Shown piece after piece: positions 42,855-51,180 of a stretch of DNA of 64,000 nucleotides (position 1 is its first letter; every line of letters begins with the position of its first letter). Location: assembly GCF_016863295.1 (NCBI RefSeq), contig NZ_BOOP01000007.1, forward strand, positions 124,001 through 188,000, given 5' to 3'. The notes beneath the pieces are model-generated. The model saw nothing but the letters and a program-made list of their open reading frames with translations, searched no databases and had not been told where the DNA came from. This DNA is from Planotetraspora phitsanulokensis. GTDB taxonomy: Bacteria > Actinomycetota > Actinomycetes > Streptosporangiales > Streptosporangiaceae. Both the position numbers and the translations under genes were made by a program.

Positions 42855-42920
42855 AGCTCACAGGGGGTAGATCAGTAGCGGCTTCCCAAGGTGCCAGTGC
42901 GGGTTGGATTCCCGTCACCG
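42855..42920 (+). pseudogene. Decayed tRNA-Gly(CCC), probable old attachment site
   Basis: The segment reads like the D-arm to acceptor part of an actinobacterial tRNA-Gly(CCC): AGCTCA then GGGTAGA, anticodon loop TTCCCAA (CCC at 42885-42887), T-arm GCGGG-TTGGATT-CCCGT and a CACCGCTC end. The T-loop has TTG instead of the invariant TTC. The anticodon stem has one mismatch, the D-stem is imperfect, and no matching 5' acceptor strand exists. So it is not a working tRNA. tRNA 3' halves are common att sites of integrative elements. It abuts the aldo/keto reductase stop codon at 42915. Confidence 0.55.
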
Positions 42921-43916
42921 CTCGCTGTCCATCGAGCTGAGGATGACGTCGGCGTAGCGGTTGCCGGCCGCCGAGCCGTAGGGAACGGCGCTCTCGATGC
43001 GGGCAAGCGTTTCCGGGGCCAGCGTCAGCGAAAGCGCGCTGAGCGACTCGGCGAGCCGGTCGCGACGGCGTGCGCCCACCAGAGGCACGATGTCGTCGCC
43101 GCGCGAGGCGACCCAGGCGACGGCGACCTGGGCGACCGTGACGCCCATGTCGTCGGCCACCTCCCGCAGCGCCTCGATCAGCCTGAGGTTGGCCTGGAGG
43201 TTCTCACCCTGGAACCGGGGGCTCGTCGCGCGGAAGTCGTACGCGGGGAGCTCACGATCGGGCGCCCAGTGCCCTGACAGCAGACCCCGGGAGAGCACGC
43301 CGTAGGCGGTGACGCCGATGCCGAGTTCCCTGGCCGTCGGCAGGATCTCGGCCTCGATCCCACGGGACACCAGCGAGTACTCGATCTGCAGGTCGCTGAT
43401 CGGGTGGACCGCGGCCGCACGGCGGAGCGTCTGCGCGCCCACCTCCGACAGGCCGATGTGCCTGACCAGGCCGGCCTCCACCATCTCCTTGATCGCGCCG
43501 ATGGTCTCCTCGACGGGGATCTGCGGGTTGACCCGCGTCGGGCGGTAGATGTCGACGTAGTCGGTGTTCAGCCGCCGGAGCGTGAAGGCCAGCCGGTCCT
43601 TCACCGCCACGGCGCTCACGTCGGTGCCACCCTGCCCCCAGCCGCCGGACGGATCACGCCTCTGGCCGAACTTGACGCTGATCGTCACGTCCTCACGCCG
43701 GTACGGCTTGATCGCCTCTCTGATCAGCATCTCGTTGTGGCCGGAGCCGTAGAAGTCGGCCGTGTCGATCAGCGTGATCCCGGCGTCGATCGCGGCGTGG
43801 ATCGTGGCGATGCTCTCCGCTTCGTCGGCCGGGCCGTAAAGGTCGGACATGCCCATCGCGCCGAGGCCGAGCGCGGAGACCACCGGGCCGGTCGCGCCGA
43901 GCTTGCGAGTCTCCAT
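42915..43916 (-). CDS. Aldo/keto reductase
   Basis: 333 residues, full-length AKR barrel. LGLGAMGMSDLYGPADE, the active-site segment DTADFYGSGHNEML (Asp, Tyr), the Lys in VTISVKFGQ, and the cofactor site VPLVGARRRDRLAESL are all present. It reduces aldehydes or ketones with NADPH. A METRKLG start fits the family. It is divergent from an MmyB-type regulator with a 29-bp palindrome between them, a common arrangement in actinomycetes where the regulator controls the AKR. Confidence 0.93.
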   Translation of the reverse strand: METRKLGATGPVVSALGLGAMGMSDLYGPADEAESIATIHAAIDAGITLIDTADFYGSGHNEMLIREAIKPYRREDVTISVKFGQRRDPSGGWGQGGTDVSAVAVKDRLAFTLRRLNTDYVDIYRPTRVNPQIPVEETIGAIKEMVEAGLVRHIGLSEVGAQTLRRAAAVHPISDLQIEYSLVSRGIEAEILPTARELGIGVTAYGVLSRGLLSGHWAPDRELPAYDFRATSPRFQGENLQANLRLIEALREVADDMGVTVAQVAVAWVASRGDDIVPLVGARRRDRLAESLSALSLTLAPETLARIESAVPYGSAAGNRYADVILSSMDSER

Positions 43917-44030
43917 GGGGAAGACCTCACCCTTCGTCAGTCAACCGGGCGCCTCCGCGCCCGGGCCGTCCGCTGAGCGCGGATGACATCCCGATGATGG
44001 GACCCCCGCCGGGAGAGCGGCAGGGCTCGT

Positions 44031-44059
44031 TCATCCAGGGAGAGGCTCTCCCTGGATGA
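44031..44059. promoter_or_regulatory. 29-bp near-perfect palindrome between AKR and MmyB-type regulator
   Basis: Two 14-bp arms (44031-44044 and 44046-44059, core CCAGGGAGAG/CTCTCCCTGG) are perfectly complementary around a single G. It sits 62 bp before the regulator's start, in the divergent promoter region. It is almost certainly an operator, most simply for the adjacent regulator; a cruciform or attenuator role is less likely. Confidence 0.75.
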
Positions 44060-44120
44060 GAAGGCCGGCCGGGCGGCTCGTGCGACATCGGCACTGTCCA
44101 GGTCGCCTTACATTGGACGC

Positions 44121-44957
44121 GTGGACCGGCCGCAACTCGCGGATTTCCTCCGCCGCCGACGCGAATCCCTCCATCCCCGTGAGCTGGGCCTGGCCATGGG
44201 GACGCGCCGCCGTACCCCGGGGCTGCGCCGCGAGGAGGTCGCGATCCTGGTCGGCATGTCCGTCGACTCCTACAGCAGGCTGGAGCAGCAGCGCGGTTCC
44301 CAGCCCTCGGAGCAGATGGTGTCCGCGATCGCCCGGGGCCTTCGCCTCGACCCGGACGAGCGCGATCATCTCTACCGCCTGGCCGGCTACAACGCGCCGT
44401 TCCGGCAGGCGTCCTCCACGCCGGTCCGCGACGCGACGCTGCGCCTCCTCGACCGGCTCCACGACACCCCCGCGCAGGTCGTGACCGACCTCACGGAGAT
44501 CCCCGCGCAGAACCGGATGGCGCGGGCGCTGCTGGGCGACCAGACGGACTTCACCGGCTTCGCCCGGAGCTTCCTGTGGCGCTGGTTCACCGACCCCGCC
44601 GCCCGCCGGATCTACCCCGCCGAGGAGCACGACCACCACAGCCGCGTCCAGGTCGCCGAGTTCCGGGCCGGGCTGGCCCGCCGGGGAGCCGACCCGTACG
44701 CCGAGGACCTCGTCGAGCGGCTCCGCCACGAGAGCAGCGAGTTCGCCGACCTGTGGGACCGGCACGAGGTCACTGTGCGCAGGCTCGACACCAAGCGGAT
44801 CGTGCACCCCGAGCTGGGCCTCATCGAGCTCGAGTGCCAGACCTTCGCGAGCGAGAGCGAGGCCCTGCGGCTCCTGGTGTTCACCGCCGTCGACGGCAGC
44901 CAGGCGGCCGAGCAGTTGCGGGTGCTCGCCGAACGCCTGGCCGCGCAACCCATGTGA
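44121..44957 (+). CDS. XRE-family regulator with MmyB-like ligand-binding domain
   Basis: 278 residues. Residues 5-85 are an HTH of the XRE type (LADFLRRRRESLHP, TPGLRREEVAILVGMSVDSY, SRLEQQRGSQPSEQMV). The C-terminal MmyB-like PAS-related domain (TPAQVVTDLTEIPAQNRMAR, ALLGDQTDFTGF, IELECQTFASESEALRLLVF) binds fatty-acid-like ligands in relatives. It likely controls the divergent aldo/keto reductase through the 29-bp palindrome. The GTG at 44121 fits the standard family start. Confidence 0.92.
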   Translation: MDRPQLADFLRRRRESLHPRELGLAMGTRRRTPGLRREEVAILVGMSVDSYSRLEQQRGSQPSEQMVSAIARGLRLDPDERDHLYRLAGYNAPFRQASSTPVRDATLRLLDRLHDTPAQVVTDLTEIPAQNRMARALLGDQTDFTGFARSFLWRWFTDPAARRIYPAEEHDHHSRVQVAEFRAGLARRGADPYAEDLVERLRHESSEFADLWDRHEVTVRRLDTKRIVHPELGLIELECQTFASESEALRLLVFTAVDGSQAAEQLRVLAERLAAQPM

Positions 44958-44973
44958 ACGGGCACCCGCCGGC

Positions 44974-46815
44974 TCAGGCGGCCGCCGCGGCGACCGCCTC
45001 CTCCTTCTTCGGGCGCGGGCGGTAGGAGACCCACAGCGCCCCGCCGTACATGGCGATGCCGAGCAGGACCATGAAGACGACCACCGGCCATGCCCACGGG
45101 TCGGGTACGTGGAGGGCGAGGAACCAGCTCTTCTCCGTCGTGCCGTTGGCCTTCTGGACCCCGGCCACGATGCCTTGCGGGAAGAGCGGGATCGCGCCGA
45201 GCGACCAGCCGACGGTCGCGATGATCTGGTCGCGCTTCGGCAGGTCGTCGAACTTCTTCCATCTGCCCGACTGCGACTCCGGCCGTTTGCCCGTGCGCAT
45301 CATCTGCAGCAACTCGGGGCCGTGGGATCGCAGCCTGCTCTCGGCCAGCGCGCCCAACCCCCACACGCACAGCGCCCCGGTCACGAGCCCCACCACGACC
45401 CCCGGCCAGCCGTAGGAGGAGGCGACCAGTCCGGCGGGCACGCCGGTGAGCCCGCCCAGCCCGATCACGGCGTAGGCGAGGCCGGTCAGCGAGCCGTCGT
45501 CCTCGGAGGAGCGCAGCGGATTGCCGCCCCGTCGGTGCGGATCGATGCCGGGCACGAGCGCGTAGACCGAGATCAGCGGGACGATGCCCGCCGCGCCGCC
45601 GAGCAGGGCGGCTGTCAGGGCGAGCGGCAGCGGCCACGGGCCGCCTGTGATCGCGGCGCCGGCGACCGTCAGCGCCAGGCCCACCGGGCCGACGGTCAGC
45701 AGCCACGCCCACTGCCTGCCCCGGACCTCGGAGGCCCCCGGCGTCATCAGGGTGAGCCACAGGACCGTGCCGTCCGTGCCGTACAGGTTGGCCGACATCG
45801 CGCCCGCCATGAGGACGAAGACCGCGCCCGTGTACGGCAGCAGGCCGTTCATGCCCATGAAGAGCATGCACGAGGTGAAGAAGACGGCATAGGCCAGGGC
45901 GAAAGTGAGCTGGTGGTTGCGCACCAGGTCGCGGGTCCAGGTGCGCAGCTCCTTGGCCACAACGGCGCCCTGCGGGGATGCGGCCGTCATCGGCCGCCTG
46001 CCGCGGACGGACGGGCGGGCCGCGGAGGTGCGCCGCGTGAGCAGCGCCGCCCACGCGCCCAGCAGCAGCACGATCAGGAGGCACATCGCGGCGAGCGCGG
46101 CCGCCGCGCGCGGCCACTGCCCTTGCGCGGCCGCCTCCACGGCCGCTAGGCCCCAGCCCGACGGCAGGTACCGCAGGATGGCCGACGCCGTGGGCGGAAT
46201 CCCGCCCACCTGCTGGAAGGCGACGAAGAAGACCCACCCCTGACCGAGCGCGGCGAGAATCACGCCGTTGCTGAGCCCCGCTGCGATCGCGCCGACCCGC
46301 GACCGCAGCGCCAGCCCCATAACAGCGGTCGCGACGCGGGACAGCAGGACGAAGACCACCAGCGACAGCAGCACTGCCGGGAGCGCGATCAGCACCGGGA
46401 CCGCCGAGCCGACGCGCACGCCGAAGACCACCAGTGCGGCCAGGGCCACCAGGCTGACCGCCGGGGCGACTCCGATGAAGGACGCGGTGAGCAGCCCGAA
46501 GGCGAGGCGCCGGGGCCGCAGCCCGACAAGGGTGAAGTATTCGGGGCGCAGGGTCTCGTCGCCGCCTCCGATGAAGACCGGCCCGAAGATCCAGCCGAGC
46601 ATCCAGACCGCGTACGCGGCGGCCAGCAGGTCTCCGGTGTGCCACCCCGTGACCGAGCCCGCGTCCGGATCGCCGACGAATGCGACGGCGATGGTGCCAC
46701 CGGCCAGGATGAGGCCGAGCACGGCTCCTGCGACGACGAGGCCGGCCTTCTGGCTGTTCATCGAGTTGCGCAGGACGGCCACCTTCATGGCCGCCATGGT
46801 CAGCGCGACAACCAT
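44974..46815 (-). CDS. ABC-2-type transporter permease
   Basis: 613 residues with about 14 hydrophobic segments in two halves (GLVVAGAVLGLILAGGTIAV, VSLVALAALVVFGVRVGSAV, and later QLTFALAYAVFFTSCMLFMG). A cytosolic loop contains RRPMTAASPQGAVVAKELRT. It is the membrane partner of the ATPase encoded directly upstream. ATG at 46815 follows GAAGGAG and overlaps the ATPase gene by 16 bp, so expression is coupled. Substrate unknown; related pairs export antibiotics or lipids. The C-terminus ends KKEEAVAAAAA. Confidence 0.88.
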   Translation of the reverse strand: MVVALTMAAMKVAVLRNSMNSQKAGLVVAGAVLGLILAGGTIAVAFVGDPDAGSVTGWHTGDLLAAAYAVWMLGWIFGPVFIGGGDETLRPEYFTLVGLRPRRLAFGLLTASFIGVAPAVSLVALAALVVFGVRVGSAVPVLIALPAVLLSLVVFVLLSRVATAVMGLALRSRVGAIAAGLSNGVILAALGQGWVFFVAFQQVGGIPPTASAILRYLPSGWGLAAVEAAAQGQWPRAAAALAAMCLLIVLLLGAWAALLTRRTSAARPSVRGRRPMTAASPQGAVVAKELRTWTRDLVRNHQLTFALAYAVFFTSCMLFMGMNGLLPYTGAVFVLMAGAMSANLYGTDGTVLWLTLMTPGASEVRGRQWAWLLTVGPVGLALTVAGAAITGGPWPLPLALTAALLGGAAGIVPLISVYALVPGIDPHRRGGNPLRSSEDDGSLTGLAYAVIGLGGLTGVPAGLVASSYGWPGVVVGLVTGALCVWGLGALAESRLRSHGPELLQMMRTGKRPESQSGRWKKFDDLPKRDQIIATVGWSLGAIPLFPQGIVAGVQKANGTTEKSWFLALHVPDPWAWPVVVFMVLLGIAMYGGALWVSYRPRPKKEEAVAAAAA

Positions 46816-47555
46816 GTCAGCTCCTTCGCCCCCGCGCCGGACGCGCCGACGAGCTCGACGAAGGCGTCCTCGAGCGAGCCGGAACCCCGGACCTCCTCCA
46901 GCGTGCCGGCGGCGGCGACCCGCCCCTCGTCGATGACCCCGACGTGGTCGCAGAGCTGTTCGACGAGCGCCATGACGTGGCTGGACAACACGACCGATCC
47001 CCCGCCGGCGACGAAACCACGGAGGATCCCCTTGATCGTCGTCGCGGAGACGGGGTCGACGGCCTCGAAGGGCTCGTCCAGCACCAGCAGCCGCGGCGCG
47101 TGCAGCAGCGCGGTCGCCAGCCCGATCTTCTTGCGCATCCCGGTGGAGTACTCGATCACCAGGGTGTTCTCCGCCGAGTCGAGCTCGAGGACCTCCAGCA
47201 GCTCGCCCGCCCGCTCCGCCACCACATCCTTGGACAGGCCGCGCAGCAGGCCCAGGTAGGTCAAAACCTCCCGCCCCGTCAGGCGTTCCGGCATGGCCAG
47301 GCCGTCGGGGAGCACGCCCACGAGCGCCTTCGCCGTGTCCGGGTCGGACCAGACGTCGGCCCCGAAGATCCGGGCACCGCCGCTGTCGGGCCTGAGCAGG
47401 CCGACGGCCATGGCCAGGGTGGTGGTCTTGCCGGCTCCGTTCTGGCCGACCAGCCCGTAGAAGGAGCCCTGGGGGACGGTCAGGTCGACGTGATCGACCG
47501 CGACCTTCTCTCCGAAGGCCTTGGACAGGCCGGCTATCTCGAGCGCTGCGGTCAT
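46800..47555 (-). CDS. ABC transporter ATP-binding protein
   Basis: 251 residues. Walker A VGQNGAGKTTTLAMAVGLL, Q-loop LVGVLPDGLAMPERL, signature YSTGMRKKIGLATALL (STGM in place of LSGGQ), Walker B RLLVLDEPFEAVDPVS, and H-loop VVLSSHVMALV. The STGM-type signature is typical of ABC-2/DrrA-like exporters with two separate subunits. It is first in a two-gene operon with the permease. Confidence 0.93.
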   Translation of the reverse strand: MTAALEIAGLSKAFGEKVAVDHVDLTVPQGSFYGLVGQNGAGKTTTLAMAVGLLRPDSGGARIFGADVWSDPDTAKALVGVLPDGLAMPERLTGREVLTYLGLLRGLSKDVVAERAGELLEVLELDSAENTLVIEYSTGMRKKIGLATALLHAPRLLVLDEPFEAVDPVSATTIKGILRGFVAGGGSVVLSSHVMALVEQLCDHVGVIDEGRVAAAGTLEEVRGSGSLEDAFVELVGASGAGAKELTWLSR

Positions 47556-47691
47556 GACGATCTCCCGGTCGCGGGGGGGATGGGCCGTTTCGCGTGCGAG
47601 GGGTCCAGAAAGCGGACCGAGGAGATTCGATCATGAGAACCGTTGCCACGTCGAGGAAAAAGACCGAATCGTGGCCTCGGGATTAGGGGCG

Positions 47692-47725
47692 GGCCCCGGC
47701 CGTCCGCTGCGGAACGGCCGGGGCC
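47692..47725 (-). terminator. Hairpin terminator after the GH71/99-like gene
   Basis: A perfect 12-bp stem (47692-47703, GGCCCCGGCCGT, with 47714-47725) and 10-base loop, 7 bp past the minus-strand stop codon at 47733. No U-tract. Confidence 0.75.
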
Positions 47726-47732
47726 GGGGAGA

Positions 47733-50129
47733 TCAGGCCGGATACACCTCGAACTCCGAGAACTGCGCCGCCGCCCACCCGGTGTTGCCGGTGACGTTCA
47801 GCCGGACGTACCGCGCGGAGGTCTGCGCGAAGGTGATCGTCACCGTGTTGCCCGTCGCGGGGTTGAACGTGTAGCCCGCGGACCCCGCGATCGTGGAGAA
47901 CGACGAGCCGTTCGTGCTGCCCTGGACGGACAACGTCTGCGTCCGCGTCTGCCACGCCGACTGCGGCGGCAGCTTCAGCACGACCCGCCCGATCGACGCC
48001 GCCGCACCCAGGTCGACCTGCACCCACTGCGGGAACGCGTTGTTGGCGCTTTCCCAGTAACTGTTCGCGTCGCCGTCGACCACGTTCGCCGAGCCGTAGT
48101 TCTGCGTGTGGCTGCTCTCCGAGGTCGCCTTGCCGCGGGCCAGGTTGGTGTTCGCCTGCGCGTCCGTGGTCACGTTGACGGTGTTGGAGGCGGGCGAGGT
48201 GTTGCCCGCGGCGTCCTGCGCGGTCACGGTGAAGCTGTAGGCCGTGCCCGCCGTCAGTCCCGTGACGGTGGCGGACGTGCCGGTGGCGGTGGCCACGACC
48301 GCGCCGCCTCTGCGCACCTGGTAGCCGGTCACGGCCTTGTCGTCCGTCGAGGCCGACCATGACAACGAGACGCTGGTGGCCGTCTTGCCCGTCACCGTGA
48401 GGTTGCCGGGCGCGGTGGGCGCCTGCGTGTCGGAGTCCCCGGCCGTCGTGCCGTACACCTCGAGCTCGGACAGCTGCGCCGCGGACCAGCCGGTGTTGGC
48501 GGTGATGTTGACGCGGACGTAGCGTGCGGAGGTCTGCGCGAAGGTGATCGTCACCGTGTTGCCCGTCGCCGGGTTGAACGTGTAACCCGCCGGCCCCGCG
48601 AGCGTGGAGAACGACGACCCGTTCGCGCTCCCCTGCACCGACAACGTCTGCGTCCGCGTCTGCCACGCCGACTGCGGCGGCAGCTTCAGCACGACCCGGC
48701 CGATCGACGCCGCCGCACCCAGGTCGACCTGCACCCACTGCGGGAACGCGTTGTTCGGGCCCTCCCAGTAACTGTTCGCGTCACCGTCGACCACGTTCGC
48801 CGAGCCGAAGTTCTGGTTGTGGCCGCTCTCCGCCGTCGCCTTGCCGCGAGCCAGGTTGGTGTCCCCTCCGCCGCCTCCGACCACCGGGGGCGTGGGCCGG
48901 ACCGGGGTGAGCGGGATCTGCCCCTTCAGCATCCGGCCGCCGTCGCCGGTGAGCCTGAGGTAGTAGTCCGAGGAGCAGACCGTGCCGTCCTCGTCGAGAC
49001 CCAGGAAACCGGAGTTGACCGGGATCATCGACTGGTTCTCCGCCGTCTTGGCGATCTGGTTGCCCTCGTTGAACTCGTCGAACATCGAGATGTAGATGCC
49101 CTGGGCGCCCACCCTGACCATGTTGTAGAACTGGCGCCACATGAAGTCGCCGTGCGCGCGATGCCGCGCCGTCACCTCTCCCGGCATCACACAGGGCTGG
49201 TAGTCGATGCCGCGGGCGTTGCAGTACGCCTGGTCGGGTGCGTTGAGGTCGTTGTAGAACCTGTCGGAGTCCGCCGCCGTGCTGATCCGTCCCACCATCC
49301 ACGGCGAGAGCATGTTGTAGGCGTTGAACACCTCGATGAAGCCGGGCCGGCAGTCGTTGATCCCGGCTCGCCAGTAGGTCGGCACCCCGCCCATCACGTA
49401 GCAGCCCTGGCTCTTGAACCAGTTGACCACGTCGAGGCACGCGGCAGCGTCCGACGGGTGCTTGGCCTCGTTGAACCCGAACCCCCAGATGCCGACGACG
49501 GGCTTGCCGTTCTGCCTGGCGTACGCGGAGGAGGCCACCATTGCCGACATCTTGTTCGTCCAGTCGGCCTTGATCTCGGGCTGGAAGTTCGTCCAGCCCG
49601 AGACGTCGTACATGATGTAGAACTTGCGGCCGTTCGCCTCGGCCGCGCCTCGGACCTTGACGGCCATCGCGTCGCGGGTCGCGCCCTCGCCGCCGTTCGG
49701 GTTGAAGCGCTGGAGCGCGGCGGTGTCGCAGTTGTTCTCCCGCATCCACCGGAAGTGCGTGTCGACGGTCTGCTGGTCGTACGACGAGAACAACGTCGCG
49801 GGTTGCCCGTTGCCGAGGTTGCCGTATGCGGTCGGGTAGGCATGCGTGAACTCCCGCATGTCCGGCCACGCGACGATGGTGGTGTTGCCCGGCGAGGGCG
49901 GCTGGGAGCCGTTCTGGCTCCAGTGCCACCAGGTGTTGATGGGGGCGCCGTCACCCGGGCAGGCGAACCAGCCCTGGTAGCCGACGGTGATCTTCCCGAC
50001 CACGTCCCCGACGGGACTCGCGGCGTTCGCCGCGCTGGTCATCGCGGAGATCAGTTCGGTACCCGACACCGCGGCGATGGCGGATCCCGGCACCACCGAG
50101 GTGATGAACGTCCGACGGGAGACTGCCAC
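47733..50129 (-). CDS. Tat-secreted glycoside hydrolase 71/99-like enzyme with discoidin-FnIII-discoidin tail
   Basis: 798 residues. The N-terminus MAVSRRTFITSVVPG is a twin-arginine signal. Residues 40-400 are a GH71/GH99-like TIM barrel (VGYQGWFACPGDGAPINTWW, NCDTAALQRFNPNG, KFYIMYDVSGWTNFQPEI). Acidic candidates for catalysis lie in YISMFDEFNEGNQI. Then comes a discoidin (F5/8 type C) domain at about 425-560, a fibronectin-III domain (PTAPGNLTVTGKTATSVSLS) at 568-655 and a second discoidin domain at 660-798. The two discoidins are nearly identical. It should bind and cut an extracellular alpha-linked glycan. GTG start follows AAAGGAAAG. Confidence 0.9.
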   Translation of the reverse strand: MAVSRRTFITSVVPGSAIAAVSGTELISAMTSAANAASPVGDVVGKITVGYQGWFACPGDGAPINTWWHWSQNGSQPPSPGNTTIVAWPDMREFTHAYPTAYGNLGNGQPATLFSSYDQQTVDTHFRWMRENNCDTAALQRFNPNGGEGATRDAMAVKVRGAAEANGRKFYIMYDVSGWTNFQPEIKADWTNKMSAMVASSAYARQNGKPVVGIWGFGFNEAKHPSDAAACLDVVNWFKSQGCYVMGGVPTYWRAGINDCRPGFIEVFNAYNMLSPWMVGRISTAADSDRFYNDLNAPDQAYCNARGIDYQPCVMPGEVTARHRAHGDFMWRQFYNMVRVGAQGIYISMFDEFNEGNQIAKTAENQSMIPVNSGFLGLDEDGTVCSSDYYLRLTGDGGRMLKGQIPLTPVRPTPPVVGGGGGDTNLARGKATAESGHNQNFGSANVVDGDANSYWEGPNNAFPQWVQVDLGAAASIGRVVLKLPPQSAWQTRTQTLSVQGSANGSSFSTLAGPAGYTFNPATGNTVTITFAQTSARYVRVNITANTGWSAAQLSELEVYGTTAGDSDTQAPTAPGNLTVTGKTATSVSLSWSASTDDKAVTGYQVRRGGAVVATATGTSATVTGLTAGTAYSFTVTAQDAAGNTSPASNTVNVTTDAQANTNLARGKATSESSHTQNYGSANVVDGDANSYWESANNAFPQWVQVDLGAAASIGRVVLKLPPQSAWQTRTQTLSVQGSTNGSSFSTIAGSAGYTFNPATGNTVTITFAQTSARYVRLNVTGNTGWAAAQFSEFEVYPA
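47739..48152 (-). repeat. Discoidin repeat unit B (near-identical to 48444-48862)
   Basis: DNA and protein of the C-terminal discoidin domain almost duplicate the first one. Long shared stretches encode FPQWVQVDLGAAASIGRVVL and SAWQTRTQTLSVQGS. This indicates a recent in-gene duplication or gene conversion around the FnIII linker. Limits are approximate. Confidence 0.75.
48444..48862 (-). repeat. Discoidin repeat unit A (near-identical to 47739-48152)
   Basis: First discoidin domain copy. It differs from unit B at scattered positions (for example AESGHNQNFG versus SESSHTQNYG), so the copies are diverging slowly or have been homogenised. Confidence 0.75.
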
Positions 50130-50673
50130 GTGCTTTCCTTTCGTCCGGAACGGCGGTCATGCCTCACCTCCTCTGCAGGCCGTCCGGGGACGCTCCGGGG
50201 GCTCGGGTCGGCGGGTCGGCACGCGGCGGCGCTCGCCGTACCCCCGGAGCGAGAGCAACCGCTTTGCATGCATCTTGACAGGCGTCGATACCGGCTTGCA
50301 ATACTCGGAAATATCCGTGAAATATGGCGTCAGATGTGGGGCAAGAACTTGCGTGAATTGCGGAAAGCGGACCGTTCCAGCAATGCGTCCGGCTAGGCCG
50401 CGTTCTGAAAGATCGCCGCCCTTCGTGATGATCTTCGCGGCGGGGAGATCTGTCAGATGATCAATGGGCCGTGTCTTCTGCCGGCCGCTGCGACGACGGG
50501 CAGGCCCGTCCTGTCCCGCGACAGCAATCCGGAAGATGGCATGACGAACTCTGCGAACCGACGGACCTCGCGCTCCTCTGACCCGGCGCGCGGGGAAGGC
50601 CGGGAAGCAAGGCCGGGAAGCGCTGATCGAGGAACACCTCGACGATGTCACCGGCGCACGGCAGGATCGAGGG
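50130..50673. other. 544-bp intergenic region upstream of the GH71/99-like and YciI genes
   Basis: No convincing gene. The first 150 bp hold the glycosidase control region: on the minus strand a TTGCAA/CAAGAT promoter-like pair with an 18-bp gap (about 50272-50301), then a GCAA-N5-TTGC dyad. The 50400-50560 part has less GC-biased composition and short frames of uncertain meaning. A direct repeat GGCCGGGAAGC lies at about 50600. Nothing else is recognised. Confidence 0.5.
50255..50267. promoter_or_regulatory. LacI-type dyad before the GH71/99-like gene
   Basis: GCAACCGCTTTGC has GCAA/TTGC arms like LacI-family boxes (GCAA-N-CG-N-TTGC) but one extra base in the centre. It lies just downstream of the promoter-like pair, where a sugar-responsive repressor would act. 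Confidence 0.4.
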
Positions 50674-51015
50674 ATGACGCACTTTCTCATCTCCTTCCCC
50701 AGCGCCGCCATGGTGATCTCGGACGAGGATTTTCCTGACGTGGTACGCGACTCCCACGCGGTCATCCAGGAGGCCAAGGATGCCGGCGTGTACGTCTTCG
50801 GCGGCGGGATAGACGAAGACGTCGACCCCGTCCTCGTGGCCGGCGACGGCACGGTGACGGACGGCACCTATCCGCAGACCACGCAGTTGAATGGCGGGTA
50901 CACCATCCTGGACCTGCCCTCCCGCGAGGAGGCGCTGGAGTGGGCGAAGAAGATCGCGGCCTCCTGCCGCTGCTCGCAGGAGGTCCGGGCGTTCCAGTAC
51001 GACCCGCTCACCTGA
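50674..51015 (+). CDS. YciI-family protein
   Basis: 113 residues with the ferredoxin-like YciI (YCII/DGPF) fold: MTHFLISFPSAAMVISDEDF, ATMVISD-type start, KDAGVYVFGGGIDEDVDPVL and GGYTILDLPSREEALEWAKK with the conserved His/Asp region reduced to Asp. Members are small enzymes or sigma-factor-associated proteins; function is usually unknown. GAGGG lies just before the ATG. Directly after its stop the sequence turns into a transposase remnant on the opposite strand. Confidence 0.85.
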   Translation: MTHFLISFPSAAMVISDEDFPDVVRDSHAVIQEAKDAGVYVFGGGIDEDVDPVLVAGDGTVTDGTYPQTTQLNGGYTILDLPSREEALEWAKKIAASCRCSQEVRAFQYDPLT

Positions 51016-51180
51016 CGGCGTACGGCCTTGTAGTCGTCGCGGTTGAACGCCGACGGCCTGCCACCCGTGCGGCCATGGCGCTTGCGGTTGCGGATCTGAT
51101 CGGCCGGCTCGGGAATGGTGCAGGCGATGCCGCGTCTGCACAGGTAGCCCCGGTTGGCCTGGGAGGGATAGGCCTTGTCG
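51013..51180 (-). pseudogene. Remnant of an IS5-type transposase (C-terminal third, no start or stop of its own)
   Basis: The minus strand from 51179 downward reads DKAYPSQANRGYLCRRGIAC, then TIPEPADQIRNRKRHGRTGG and RPSAFNRDDYKAVR. This matches the region before the final Glu of IS5/IS1647-type DDE transposases (pattern DKAYxSxxxRxxLRxRGIxxxIPE...N). Only about 56 codons remain, with no inverted repeats. It abuts the YciI stop on one side and the SDR stop codon on the other, so an IS once inserted here and was mostly deleted. Confidence 0.7.

Noticed and set aside
50457-50738. 93-codon plus-strand frame before the YciI gene
   Set aside because: Arg/Ser-rich translation with no ribosome site, and it runs into the YciI gene in another frame.
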